Assembly (NCBI GenBank): GCA_034509425.1
Contig: JAVTVJ010000070.1
Span: 3,534,001-3,598,000, forward strand
Reading direction: 5' to 3'
DNA: 64,000 nucleotides
DNA from: Eopsaltria australis
Lineage: Eukaryota > Chordata > Aves > Passeriformes > Petroicidae
Part shown: positions 36,178 to 48,018 of the stretch, in pieces
Position numbering within the stretch: the stretch's first letter is position 1
Layout of the letters: the number at the start of each line of letters is the position of its first letter
Notes under the pieces: model-generated
Told to the model about the DNA's origin: nothing
The model's input: the letters and a program-made list of their open reading frames with translations, nothing else
The model's database searches: none
Program-made: the position numbers and the translations under genes

Positions 36178-39100
36178 CATTAAGGTAAAGTGACTAAGCC
36201 AATAATGCCCCGTGTTTCCTCTAGCTTTTTGTTTCTGTCAGTCTCTTGTTTTTATCTTTTCTTCTAACTTATTTACAGTAAGGACTGATTTTTTTTTCCT
36301 TCAGATATGTACTGGCTCTATCAGAGAAGAGCCCTATGCTATTTCAAAGGAAAATGGATGGTTTTCTGCAACATAGAGGAGATAATTTTTAAATTTCCTA
36401 ACACTGGAAGCAAATGAGTCAAAACAAAAAAAACCGTGTATAACTACTTGGAATAAACATTAGTGAATGTTGTTCACTGTGGTAATACACAGTATATTAG
36501 CAAATATTCTAAAGCATTTTGATACTCAAACCATTTCGGAAATAGGAATACATTTCAGGAAAAAATTATACGGTAAGTGAGCCAGAGCGCAAATTAGTAT
36601 TGGCTGTAATTCTGTTCCATTTAATTTGTTAGTTTGGGCTTGCTACATATGGGCAAACTCTCAGAAAACTAGTGCTTCTTTTACTGCTCCATTTGCAAAT
36701 GTGTACTGGGGCAGTGACAAGTTATAGAATTAATACTTCAGTATTATTTCTTGAGCAGTGAAACTAGTTTCTTATCTTGTTTGCCAGCTCTACACACAAT
36801 GCACAATTGCTTTAAATATGAATATTTTTCCAGTACAAATGAACAGCCTAAACACATACACCAGAGTGGCGCAATGGAAACATTTCTCTCATTTGTTACA
36901 ATTAGCAAATAATTTACTTTAGGTCAGTACCGTTGTTAACTTTTGAGACATAGCTTCTACATTCCTTCCATGTACACCGAATTTTAACTCTTGCATACAA
37001 ATGAGCAAACACACCAGGAGGTCACTGAAAGATTTGGTTTTCAGGCTGTCAGCTCTCAAGTAATTCTGTTTTAGCATATATTCACAATTTTCATTGCCCT
37101 CATCAACTTCCCACTTTAAATTAGATATAAGTTAGTGGAAAGTTATTGATAATATTTAAAAATACCTGTTCTAACATTAAAATCACTACATTAAGAACGG
37201 CCAATTACAGGATTCAATGGCCAAATAATAAGTATGAAAGAAAATAAAATAAAAAGAGCAATAAATGCCAAGATAATATTGGTATTGGAAAGCAAAATGT
37301 TAGTGACTATTATAGAAAAGACACTTTCAGAATTTGAAGTTGTGGATAGACGATTAAGATTGTGAAATTTCTTTCAGGGTCTTAGGTTATCTAGTTAGTT
37401 TTCATATAAAGCATTGATGAGAGGTCATTTTTATCTGAAAGCTCAGATGACATCCATGCCACAGTAAAACACATGATGCTGCTTGGCTACATCCTGTTTC
37501 TGTGTCAGCAGGACAGGTACCTATGTTGGACCAGAGATGAGGCAGCATTGAGCTCAGAGCAGGCAGGGGCTCTCTGAGCTTCTTCAGGTACCTAGGTAGG
37601 TTTTCTGGCAGTGCTCTCGGCTCCTACCAGTAACTTAAGATGGCTAGTTTAAAACCTGCCCAGGTTTACACGTTTCAGCAAGATTTGACTCTATGACTTG
37701 CATGTCTGCCAGGCAGATAGAACCTGAATAGAAAGTTGGAAATAAATCCCCGAATTCCACTTAAGTATGTGTATTACTTAATCATGCTTTAGCAAAACAT
37801 TCATTTTAGCATGTTATAGTTACCTTTACTATGCAGGTTAAGAATTTCTGTCTACTTAACAGTCAATACTTCTAAGAGAGCCTGAAGGCTTGGGAATGCC
37901 TAAGTTACCCTGAAATATGTTGTGGTCAGTAGAGGTACATACTGTGCCTTGAATCCAGTCTTATCCTTTCTCTTCTCTCCCAGTGAGTTCAGTGCTCTAT
38001 GATTTTATTTTTTTTTTCCTTTTCGTACAAATTTTTGGCTTAACTAATAGCTTTAGTCATGGTGAATACAGCTCTGCAGCTCACTCAGCAAGCACATCCA
38101 TCCCCTTTGGAAAGCAAATGACTTGCAGGTGCCTGAATTCTGCAGAGGGGCATTGGGGCTGTGCTGACAGCCTGGCAGAGTTTCTCCAGGATTTCTGGAA
38201 ACAGAAATCCATCACGCCCTTTCCTTGCAGAACAGCTCTGAACTCCCACCTCCACATACTACGTAGGGGTCAGGATATCCCAAATACTACTCAAAGCCAT
38301 AAGCTCTGCTTTGCACCAGCTGCCTGTATGTGACAGCTCATTCTCCCTAAAGTAACCTCAGTCCTGGTTTCTGATTCCCCTTAAAAATCCGAGTCAGAAG
38401 ACACTGATAAAATAACATAAAATGTAAACCTGAGACTCAGGTGACACAAAACCAGCAGGGTCACCAGCCCTTGGTGTGACAGTTAGGCAAGACAGGTATT
38501 TCAGAGACTAAGGAGATGGGAAATCTCTGTTGGCCAACAGCAACAGACCAGGGAAGCTTTGGCCAAAGCTGGGCTGTGTGGCGGTCTGAGCTGCCATGCA
38601 TAACTATCTGAGGTTACTTATACACAGCCATACACAAAACTGTAATTTACAAAATAGGAAGGGAAAAGAAAGAATGATAGACATCACAAAACTATTTAGT
38701 TGCTCTCCAAATGTTATAAACTTAACAAAATAGGAGGACATAGGCTTCTGCTGCGGAAAGGCTGTTTTTGCAAGGGATAATGAGCGGGAAAAAGGAGAGC
38801 CTACCCCATCTCAGCTCTTTTGCAGTTGCAGTAATCATAATGAAAAACATCAACAGTTCTGAACAAAGGCTATGCCTCATTCCTCCCTGTGGACCTGTTT
38901 GCAACTACAAAATCCAAAGCATGACCATAAACTGTATTCCAAAACAGCAACGTGCAGGAGGGAAGATGCACTCAAATTATGGATCTCTGATTAAGACAGA
39001 AAATTCTCAGCAGTAACCAACAAAATAGGTTAAATAAGCTAAATAGTCATTAAATTCCATATTTCTTTCCCTCTTCTTATTCTTTTTGCTCTTTAAGCAA

Positions 39101-41893
39101 ACGAATCAGGAAAGTCAATGTAAAACATAATGTTAGAATCCTTTGTTTAATGCATTTTTCTGTGCCCAGTGGTATCTGAATTCACCCAAATGGCATATTC
39201 AGTAACAACTGTACATATTAAAAAGGTAATTTAGGTTTTATGTCTGCAAAACCACAATTCTATCCTTTATGGATCATCCAACCCCTTAACAAGAAAATTC
39301 ATTCTGTTTTTGAACTCTACTGGACCAGAAACTACCAAGCCTGCTGAACCTTAAGCCTGATCTACAGGACTGTTAAACTATAACACGTAACCCAAGTCAG
39401 GTATGACTCCAACACAGGAAGCTCAGCCTTCCCTAGGGTCTCATTTCCTCCCTTCTTGCCACAACAGAAGCAGCTTGCTCATTCTCCTGACTCTCACTTC
39501 ACAGAATCATTAGCCTATTAACCAGCTGGATCTGAGAAGCAGGCTCCAAAACTATGAAAAAGCCAAGGGCACGCTGAAGCAGGGAGCATGTTTCACCTTG
39601 TCCCTGGCAGTAGCCCTGCAGCACAGCTTTTCCAAATATCCAGTGGAAAGGACAAGGGGCACTGTGGAATGAATTCTGGATGGGCTGAACAGACCAGAGG
39701 GAAGTTTCCCTCCCAAAACCACACTCAGTACGGTCCCTGCAAAGTCTGATATTGATACTTCAAATTTACCTGGGCTACTTCAACCAATTTAGGAATAACA
39801 CCTTGAAAAATATTTTAAAGCACCAACAAGACATGTAATTTGGGGTAGAAGGGAAAGAAGGAAGCATGACCTAATGTTCACTTCTGACAAGCCAGGCATA
39901 ATATTGTATTTCTCATATTTTATACTTTCAAAACTTTATTTTATCCCTTTGAGAGTTTAAAAACAATATTGAAATGCCATGAAAATGTGATGAAATGAAT
40001 ACCACGAAAATATTGGCAAGCTCAGAAGACTCCCTCATCTCCTTTTCCCATGAAAACCTCAGCAGAGGTGTTCTGTCCTCTGGTAGTAGTAGCACAGGAG
40101 GAAATGCAAGGGAAAATTCCTGTGGGCTGCTCCTGACCCTGTGAGGCAGGCTGTACTGTTTCTCAAAAACAGCCCGCCGTCACAAGGAAGTAATGATTGT
40201 TAGGGTACTTTAAGAAAGTAGCATCACAAAATACAGATCTCATGGAAGATGATACTGGTTAGTCACCATTTTAAATAACTTCAATCATCATTTCATGTGC
40301 AAAGAAGAACCATGAACAAACTTGTCAGTTTGGTGTGTAGGGGTGGCCAAGTAACAGAACAAAAAGCTAATGCTGCAGCATGAGAAATAGATTAGCAGCT
40401 AACTAATAGTATCTACCTGTTCTTTTCTCTTGTTAAGCATGTCCATATTTTCTTCTTTATCAGGGCTGTCATTCAGACAACCCTGACAGGATCCTAAAAG
40501 GAGATTTACCCTTTTGAAATCCATTCCTCAGTTCATAAAAATCTCCCTTCAACATGACTAAAAACATCTTTGGCCTCTTTGGTCTTAACCTTGCATGCAA
40601 ACACAGTTCAGCCAAATTGCTGTAATTCTGCTGGGACTACTTAAATGAATAACTACAGACATTTTTATTTTCAGGACTAGGATGCGATGATAATGCCACC
40701 TGAATTTTTAGACTGGTCAGAGCCAATGCTAGAGAAATTTTGACAAACATGAAAAAATATTTCAAAAGCAGTTCAGACACTTCGGGCTTGGAGTCACTAA
40801 GGTTTTTTTTCCAGCTATCCTACAGCTTTTGTATTAAATTCTGTACCTTTTTTTTATATGACAAAGACCACATCAAAGTTGCCCGCACCGTGAAAAACAG
40901 GATCAGTTCGCGACAGCTGAGATATTCAGTAACAAACAACACAAAAGAGATGTCATATCCCTGTAGTCTGTATCACATTCTAACAGAGGCTTTGCAATGA
41001 CTTTTTTGCAATATTCTTCAGAAGGTTGTCAAAAACACCACCCACTCAAGATAACTGTTCATAATTAAGAAACATGGAGTAAAATAGCTTGTGGAATATA
41101 TCAGTTAGCCTAGTTTCTTTAATATTAGCAAGCATTCAAGTCACTCTCAAACCTCACTTTTAGTAGCCTTAGATGTAGCCCATGAGAGCCAAATAAATTA
41201 CTAAGAAGCCTTTAAATCCCGTGAAAAATCCTGCATTACAACTATTGACTTTTACTTCAGTAAGAGGGTTTTTGGTAATGGGTTTCTTTTTGGTTTTGGT
41301 GGGGGGTGTTTCAGTGGGGGTTTTTTGGGCACTTTTAAAAAATTAAAACAAAAACTATTTATGTATTTTGCCTTAATATCATGGTTTTTCAATGTCTCCT
41401 CAAAATGTTCAACAGAATGGTGTTACACATTTTTGTACGTCTAAAAGTTTGCTCAGCCAGAGGGGGAGCCAGAAGCAAGGAATTACAGAGAAATCACCCC
41501 TTAATATAGTTACAGATGGAAAGATAATAGAAGCCTGATAGAAAATAAACAGTCACAGAAAGATTTGCAATTTAATTTGTTCAGGGATTTTAAGGGTTTG
41601 AAATAGCTGACAACCTGACAGGAGGATCTATCAATAGGACTAGATTTAGAAGGGAAAAACAACTTTTTAATTTTTACAAGGAGAAATTGAATAGAGTGAA
41701 AGCAGCCCATACTCACATTCCAACGAAATCCAAAGACTTAATAAGGATGAAGAACACATTATAATTTTGAAAGACCGTTTGTTTCCAGGATCAGATTGCG
41801 TGTGTTACAAATCACACAACAGGATATAATTAAGCAATAACACATGCCAGGCATAAGCTTCTGAGTAGTCAGAAAACACTATAGATTTCAGTG
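36178..41893. other. Intron sequence; G/T-rich patch at 41.27-41.34 kb
   Basis: AT-rich non-coding DNA. A GC-richer patch at about 38.09-38.34 kb carries an open frame (37983-38333 plus, 116 codons) with no recognisable domain. A second GC-richer patch lies at 39.5-39.75 kb. At 41267-41331 the plus strand is made of G and T runs (GGGTTTTTGG, GGTGGGGGGTG, GTGGGGGTTTTTTGGG). Confidence 0.55.
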
Positions 41894-41936
41894 AAAAAAA
41901 ACCACCAAAAACAAACCAAAGCAAAAAAAACCCACA
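41894..41936 (+). repeat. A-rich low-complexity tract
   Basis: AAAAAAAACC, ACCAAAAACAAACC and GCAAAAAAAACCC units, similar in style to the tract at 36.1 kb. Confidence 0.85.
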
Positions 41937-42905
41937 GTTTACTTGTTACTTATCACAGTTTGTACAGCTTTCCTACTGCTGCACTCAGCAAGCACAATAT
42001 ATATATTCACTCGGGTGTACGACACATGAAACTGTATCCGATCATATCTTATAAACCCTCAATTACTTCTTATTTATAAATCGAGGCCACTTCTGAAGAC
42101 ACAAAAGGCAGAATCTTCTCTGTTGAGATCCCTGTAATCCTTTTAATAAGTGTTATGGGTGATAAAAGTTAACCTTAGCATGTACTGGCACATTTTTATG
42201 GTTGAGAAGGCCTCTGTCCTAGCCTATAATCATTTTGTGATTCTCCTAACAGCAGATGGCCAGCTGACCATGCCACACACAGGGAAAAACACCAGCGTTT
42301 TCCCCATAGGTCTAACTTTAAGGATGAAAACAACAGTAAGACCTTTTCTACTTAAAGTGTGCTTGGTGTTATGCCTTGGAGTTTCATTTGTTACAAGTCA
42401 GCAGCAATTGTTCATTATAACTCAATCAATTTATAGTCACCTGAAACGTTATTACTCTGTGTGTTGCAATTTAAATTTAACCTTTCATAGCACTGGCATC
42501 TTCCTGAAGAAAAGTAACTTCTAAGCAAATCAAGATCAAGCAGCAGCAACAGTGCAACAACAGTTCAAAATGCACTTGTAAGTAAGATCACACTGCTCTC
42601 AGAATAAGGACCTCTGAATAAAACAAGAAAAGAAAATAGTTTTGTATACAGTTTCACTGAGCATTTTGGTAAATAATTGCTCTGCAGGGATGTACAAACA
42701 GTTTATTGCTCAGCTCAACTCTGAAGTCTTCAACCACCTAAAAAAGGCACCAGGAGATATCTACTTCAGGAGCACTGCTCCCAGAGTAGGTGTGGACTCC
42801 TTAAAAGACACCAGCCATCATGACAAGAACAAACAATAGCTGAAAAACTAATTCTTTATTTGTTCATGAGAAAAACCTATCTGTTGACTTTCAGCCCTCC
42901 ACCTG
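41937..42905. other. Intron sequence without recognised features
   Basis: Non-coding DNA. The 124-codon plus-strand frame at 42150-42524 shows no recognisable domain, lies in AT-rich sequence and has no conserved-looking splice context; treated as chance. Confidence 0.55.
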
Positions 42906-42949
42906 ACTTTGCCTATTCTAACGAACACTTTGCCTATTCTAGGACGAAC
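42906..42949 (+). repeat. Imperfect 21-23-bp tandem duplication
   Basis: ACTTTGCCTATTCTA occurs at 42906-42920 and again exactly at 42927-42941. The following ACGAAC of the first copy is matched by GGACGAAC in the second. The second copy therefore carries a 2-base insertion. Confidence 0.92.
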
Positions 42950-45900
42950 ACACATCAGCTCCATCTGCTTTACAAGAAACCAACTGAATATGCAGGTCCC
43001 CTTCCCCCTCAGAGGAGGGACAACCTCTGGAAGACCTCAAACCAATTCCACTTGGACAAGCATGTGAAGCCCTGAGCAACTCACATGCCTTTGACCCTGG
43101 CTTATGCTTAGGCAAGTTGCTGTCTTCCTGCTGAAAGTCAAGGATTTCAGGGGAAACTACTCATGGATGGGACACCTATCAGACCATTCACATAATTATC
43201 TACATCTCAGGAAACTGTTGGAAGCAGACAAGCTGAAATCTTCAGAATGATCAGTTAAGGAAACAGCACATGTCTTTTCAGAAATTACAAAGTCATTTCA
43301 AAAAATTATGGCTGGAACCCTGAAACTCACCACAAGCTTTCCTTTGCTCAGCTCAAAATCTGCAGCCTTCCAAATGTGATACACACTCAGTATACTGTGC
43401 TATTTATTAATAAACCTCTCAGTTCCACAAGGGAACCTCAGAATCAAAAATGCTAAGCTACAGGAAAGACACAACCTCGCCTTCCCCCCCAATATATGGG
43501 TTACAGTAATTGCTCTTGTGCAAACATTATGGGGTGCTTGCTAGCTATAAAAACAATTTTAATAGTGGCACTCTGGTCTTAACTGGCGTGAAGAATGGCT
43601 GCTTGCTGCTGCTACACCAAATATGTTGTTCACATGTATGTAAAATATGCAGTGTGCCAAATGTTCATGGCAGGACTAGGAAAAGAAAATGTATTCTATG
43701 TCTGACTGATACATATTTTGCAGCAAGTGAATTTAATTTCCTTCCTTCCCCCTCTCCCATGCAACTAATGTAGTCCCTAACCTTTGAGTGTCCTATTTCC
43801 CCCCAAATGAGGAAAAGTCTTCATATACACATCCTTTGGTCAAAAGCAATCAAACCTATGAGGACTTTTTTTAGAAAGAGGAAAGGCAAAGGACTCTGAA
43901 TTCTCCTGTCCAGCCAGGCATGGCTGCAATTCCCAAAGTACCCATTGTAGATTGTGATCTATGGATGAAAGATAACATCCACTTGCCAAGTTCTATTATA
44001 AGTCTGTGTTTTTATGTTAGAAACTTGCTCGAAGCTCAATTTCTGCTACATTTAGCCTTTATGTATCTTCACTGAATAAGGAAAGAGGCAGAAAATACAT
44101 ACTTGAGATTTCTAAAAAAAGGTAGCAGATTTTTACACTGTATCATCTCTGACCTTGCAAGTTCCCTACATATATCTTATTCCTCAGGGCAGACATTTAG
44201 GATAGAGCTCAGAAACCCAATACATTCAGTTTTTGAAAGTAGAAGCAACAACACAGTCACTTTTCCAAGACTTAGTAACAATAGTTTACAGAAGGGCTAT
44301 GTTCCAGTCCTACTCACTTTTAGAACTGAACAATAAAGGAAAGAAAAAAATTAAATAAGAAAATAATAATAACGAAAAAATCCCCACCAAAAACCCAAAG
44401 GAAATAAAGGAGACCAAAAAAAGATTAAAATGAAAGAAGAAAAAAATAATCTGAGGGAGCGTCAGCATTCTGTATGGCAATCCTGCATTTTTACACAAGA
44501 AAAAGATAAGTCACTGACACAAAATTCTCCTTCAAATACTGGTAGTGCCTCCACCCATGTGTCATTCAGATTAACTTTTCAGGACAGAAGGTAGTTTTCC
44601 ATTATCTCTCTTTATTTACACAGAGCATCTCTTGTGGGCAGAGCAAATTAGGTTCTCTTCTCTTACGACCCTTTATTCACAGCAATTCCCTGTCTGGATA
44701 GCAAGCAGGATACACAATGACAAAAAGTACAGGGAGGGAAAGAGACCTCACAAACAGCACAGGACAGACACTGGCTAGGGATGAAACAGCTTACTGAATG
44801 AAGTCAGCTTGGGAACAGGTGCTGGCTCAGGAATATGTGCATCCAAAAAATCACCACCCAGATGTCTTCTACACAACTCTAACATCCCAGTGAAGGTAGT
44901 TGCTAAGGATTTATCTCTTTAGAAGTTAAATCCAACATACATCTCGTGAGGGTATCACACCCAAGAGCAGCTTCCCACAACATATAGATTATCCCAGAAA
45001 TTCCTGACTGTAGACATGGCCTGAAGAAATGATCAGCAACTATTTGAGAGCCTGCCTGTCTGTCTGTCCCTGGAGTTTAACTACTTTGGTTTTTTTCTAG
45101 CTCTCACCATCAGAGCTTTATTCTCCTCAAGTTTTGGTCCACTCACAGTATCCTATTTTATTTTACACATTTGCTGTTTTATCTGGAGTTAATTGCAAGT
45201 CTTGTAATAGTTTACCTGTGCAAGCTGTCCACGCTCTGTAGTTTCTATTCAAAGCCCTTTTTCCTCCTGCAACATTACTTTCCATCAGGAAAAAGAGAAA
45301 AAAGTAGACAGCTAAGTATAGCCAAATTTACCATGTTTTTACCTTTCTCCTGAGCTCTCTGTTGGAGATGTAACAGTTTTGACATGAGTGTTGTGTACTT
45401 CATAATTCTGAAACATGTATTTCCTCCATAATTCTCCAGCTTTTTTTACAACCATTTTCTCCTGCAACTCTTTGCTGCAGTTAAAGTGCTGGAAATGTCC
45501 CCATTTCCATTAGCTTTCAGCTGGGCTGAACTTCTAAGATTAGAATTCTTCTATTTCTAACACTGAATTAGTTCATTCATATTTCCCATTCTATTCAAAC
45601 AATGGGGGAGAAATAGGCATCATTTAATGCTGAAGTTTAACTGAAGCCCTGTCCAACATATGACATTTTATAACATGACTACTTCTAGTAGTTATCTTAA
45701 AAGCCAAACATCATTACAAGCCATTAATGTTTCTGCTGACTCAAATGCTGAACAGCAGTCAAATGCACTAGCAAAGTAGTTAATCATGTATTAAAAGTCA
45801 CAAAGGGATCCAGAATTAATGCTGAAATTCATCTACCAGCTCACGTTAAAAATATAACTACAAATAGTTAGAACTGGTATTATACAGAGCACTAAAAATC

Positions 45901-47990
45901 ACACGTAGAATCCAAATGCAATGAACATTTTAAGAATTAAAAATAATCATCGGAAACCAACACTTTTGATAATATCTTTTTACCCCCCTGCTTCATCAAG
46001 GATATTTTGGGGTTTTCTTCACCGTTTCTCCCTTCTGAATCAGTCAACAAACGTATAAAGCAAGAATTTCTGGAATAACCTTCATTTCCATAGCAATAGA
46101 TTGAAAGATCAAACACAAGATTTTCAATTACTAGCTAAATTTATACAGTAGAAGAGACTAAAGTACTCAGAAAATCCCAAACCAAACAAAATCACACAAA
46201 AATTATTTAAAAATAATCCACAAGCCCCCTTACTCAGATTCTGCATGTGGAAAAACAGGATAGAAACACAAAGACTATGATAATCTAACCAACTTCTGAT
46301 TTGCCTTTTCTGTGTGCATGAGCAGTCGGTCATATGATAAAAGCTTTCTTTTGAAGGCTGACAATTGATATGATATATTTTAGAAAGTCCCAGTTTGTAA
46401 AGAATGCAAGCAAAAAATATTTTTCATAGCTCTCACTCACCCTACATCTAATGTATGCCTTCTAGATAATTATGTGCTTTATGATTATAGCAGGAAGCAA
46501 TTTAAAACACCACTATACTTGAATTTTTATTTAAAATTATATAGTGTCCTCATTGCTTAGTGGGTTGTGTTATAATTATTTAGCTTAGTACAAATATTAA
46601 AAAAGCAGACATTTTACTTACTAAATGACATGAGACAGATGGTTTATTAGTTAAATACTGTTTCTATCTTCTTCCTTTTTTGTTTGTTTTTGTGCTCACT
46701 GTTGTATTGTTCTTAAACACCAAAGTGTTTGTCTAAGCATCAAACAGCACAGACTGATGAGCCTGGCATTATAATTTGCATTAATGTATGTCTTCCTATA
46801 TAAGACACAGATTTCTCCAAAGTTTCATAACTTCACATAACAAAAAGCTTTAAAAGTAAGATTTAAAAGTTTAAAGAATTTTTTAGTAGGCCTTTAGAAC
46901 CCATCAAGAAGTAGTCAATAAGGAGACACATACTGCTTAAAAGCACAGATTTATTTTTTTTTTCAGTTTGATGCAGTGGCAATTTTTGAAGAAATCAATG
47001 ACTAGGCAAAAGCAGATTTGAGATTTATGGTGCAAATTTCATTTCTGATGACTACCACTCTGAAAATGGGCTTCAACTGTTCTTGGTTCACATAACTTTT
47101 TTTAGCATCTGTTAAAATAATAGCACTTAAAAATATGGCTTCTTTCTAACACGCAACAGTTCTTCATAACAATTTAAAGTTGTAAAACTTCAGATAAAAT
47201 ACTTTATCCTCAGAGGGTGTCAGATCAAGCTACCTATTAGTTATGACGGAGAAAGTGATAGTAGATCTATGTGGAAGCACCAACTTTATAGTACCAGTTA
47301 AAGAGTGGTTTGGTGGTCAGAAGCCACTGATGGAGCATCTCCCCTGAACTGGCCTGCATACAATGTCTGGGACTGCAGAAAGGTTTACAAACATACAACA
47401 ATGAGAAAAATTAGTTGGTTGAGTCACATTTTAAATGCATAAGCTGAATATCTCAGTCTTTATGCACCTTTCCCCTACAGAGAAAGGTGCAGGGCCCCTG
47501 GTGCTGAAAAATGTTTTAAGCTACAGAATCCCCAAAATTTCCCCTTCCTGCTGCCCCAGGATCTTTCTTTCCCACCACAAGTCTCAAAATTCAGTTTCAT
47601 GTAGGTACAAGCAGTGCCCTGGAGCACATGGCAGAAGCAAAGGCAAACTCTGTGTGACTCTGAAGGCAAGCTCAAGAGTTCAAGGCCAAATCTCAACTTC
47701 CCAGCCACAAAACAAAGGTGTTGGAGAGGGACCAAATAACTGGAAGAGCTGTTCTGCACTGATAAGATTTCCTGGGGACAACAAACCTCACAGAGCTCAT
47801 GGTAAAATTATCCAGTCACAGACAAGATGTTGATTCTGAGGTGGAAGCCAACAGACTTGCATAGCAGTCCATTAGATGTTTTTTAAAACACAATAGGTGA
47901 TTTCTCCATTTCCTTTCAAAAAACCCCAAAAAGCCCTTCTCCATACAAATATCTGCATTTGATCTATGTAGGGCTTTTGACAGCAAGTCA
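42950..47990. other. Intron sequence without recognised genes
   Basis: AT-rich non-coding DNA with an A-rich tract near 44.34-44.45 kb. The 132-codon frame at 47435-47833 plus and its 94-codon antisense partner lie in a GC-richer patch and have no recognisable domain. Confidence 0.55.
44334..44452 (+). repeat. A-rich, purine-rich low-complexity tract
   Basis: About 120 bp that is mostly A with G and some C, with units like AAAGAAAAAAA, AATAATAATAAC and ACCAAAAACCC. In the transcript it is U-rich; the minus-strand frame across it encodes only a Phe/Leu-rich artefact. Confidence 0.8.
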
Positions 47991-48018
47991 ATTGAAGATG
48001 TCAGGTGACATCTTCAAT
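47991..48018. repeat. Near-perfect palindrome with 13-bp arms
   Basis: Left arm ATTGAAGATGTCA (47991-48003), centre GG, right arm TGACATCTTCAAT (48006-48018). The arms are exact reverse complements. As single-stranded DNA or RNA it would fold only with a small loop formed by opening the inner pairs. No known element type is recognised. Confidence 0.95.

Noticed and set aside
36057..36193. Lys/Asn/Gln/Thr-rich open frames
   Set aside because: They arise from the A-rich low-complexity tract.
37983..38333. 116-codon plus-strand frame with a hydrophobic start resembling a signal peptide
   Set aside because: The hydrophobic start is a T-run translated as Phe. The rest matches no family I know, and no splice or promoter signals support it.
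39500..39530. CACAGAATCATTAG resembling the start of a reversed CR1 end
   Set aside because: The following bases do not continue as CR1 (no TTGGAAGGGACC-type block), so the match is too short.
41267..41331. Possible G-quadruplex in the G/T-rich patch
   Set aside because: There are only three separate runs of three or more G (G6, G5, G3), so the standard four-tract pattern is not met without forcing the G6 run to serve twice.
47435..47833. 132-codon plus-strand frame
   Set aside because: No recognisable domain, and a 94-codon antisense frame covers the same bases. Likely chance in a GC-richer patch.
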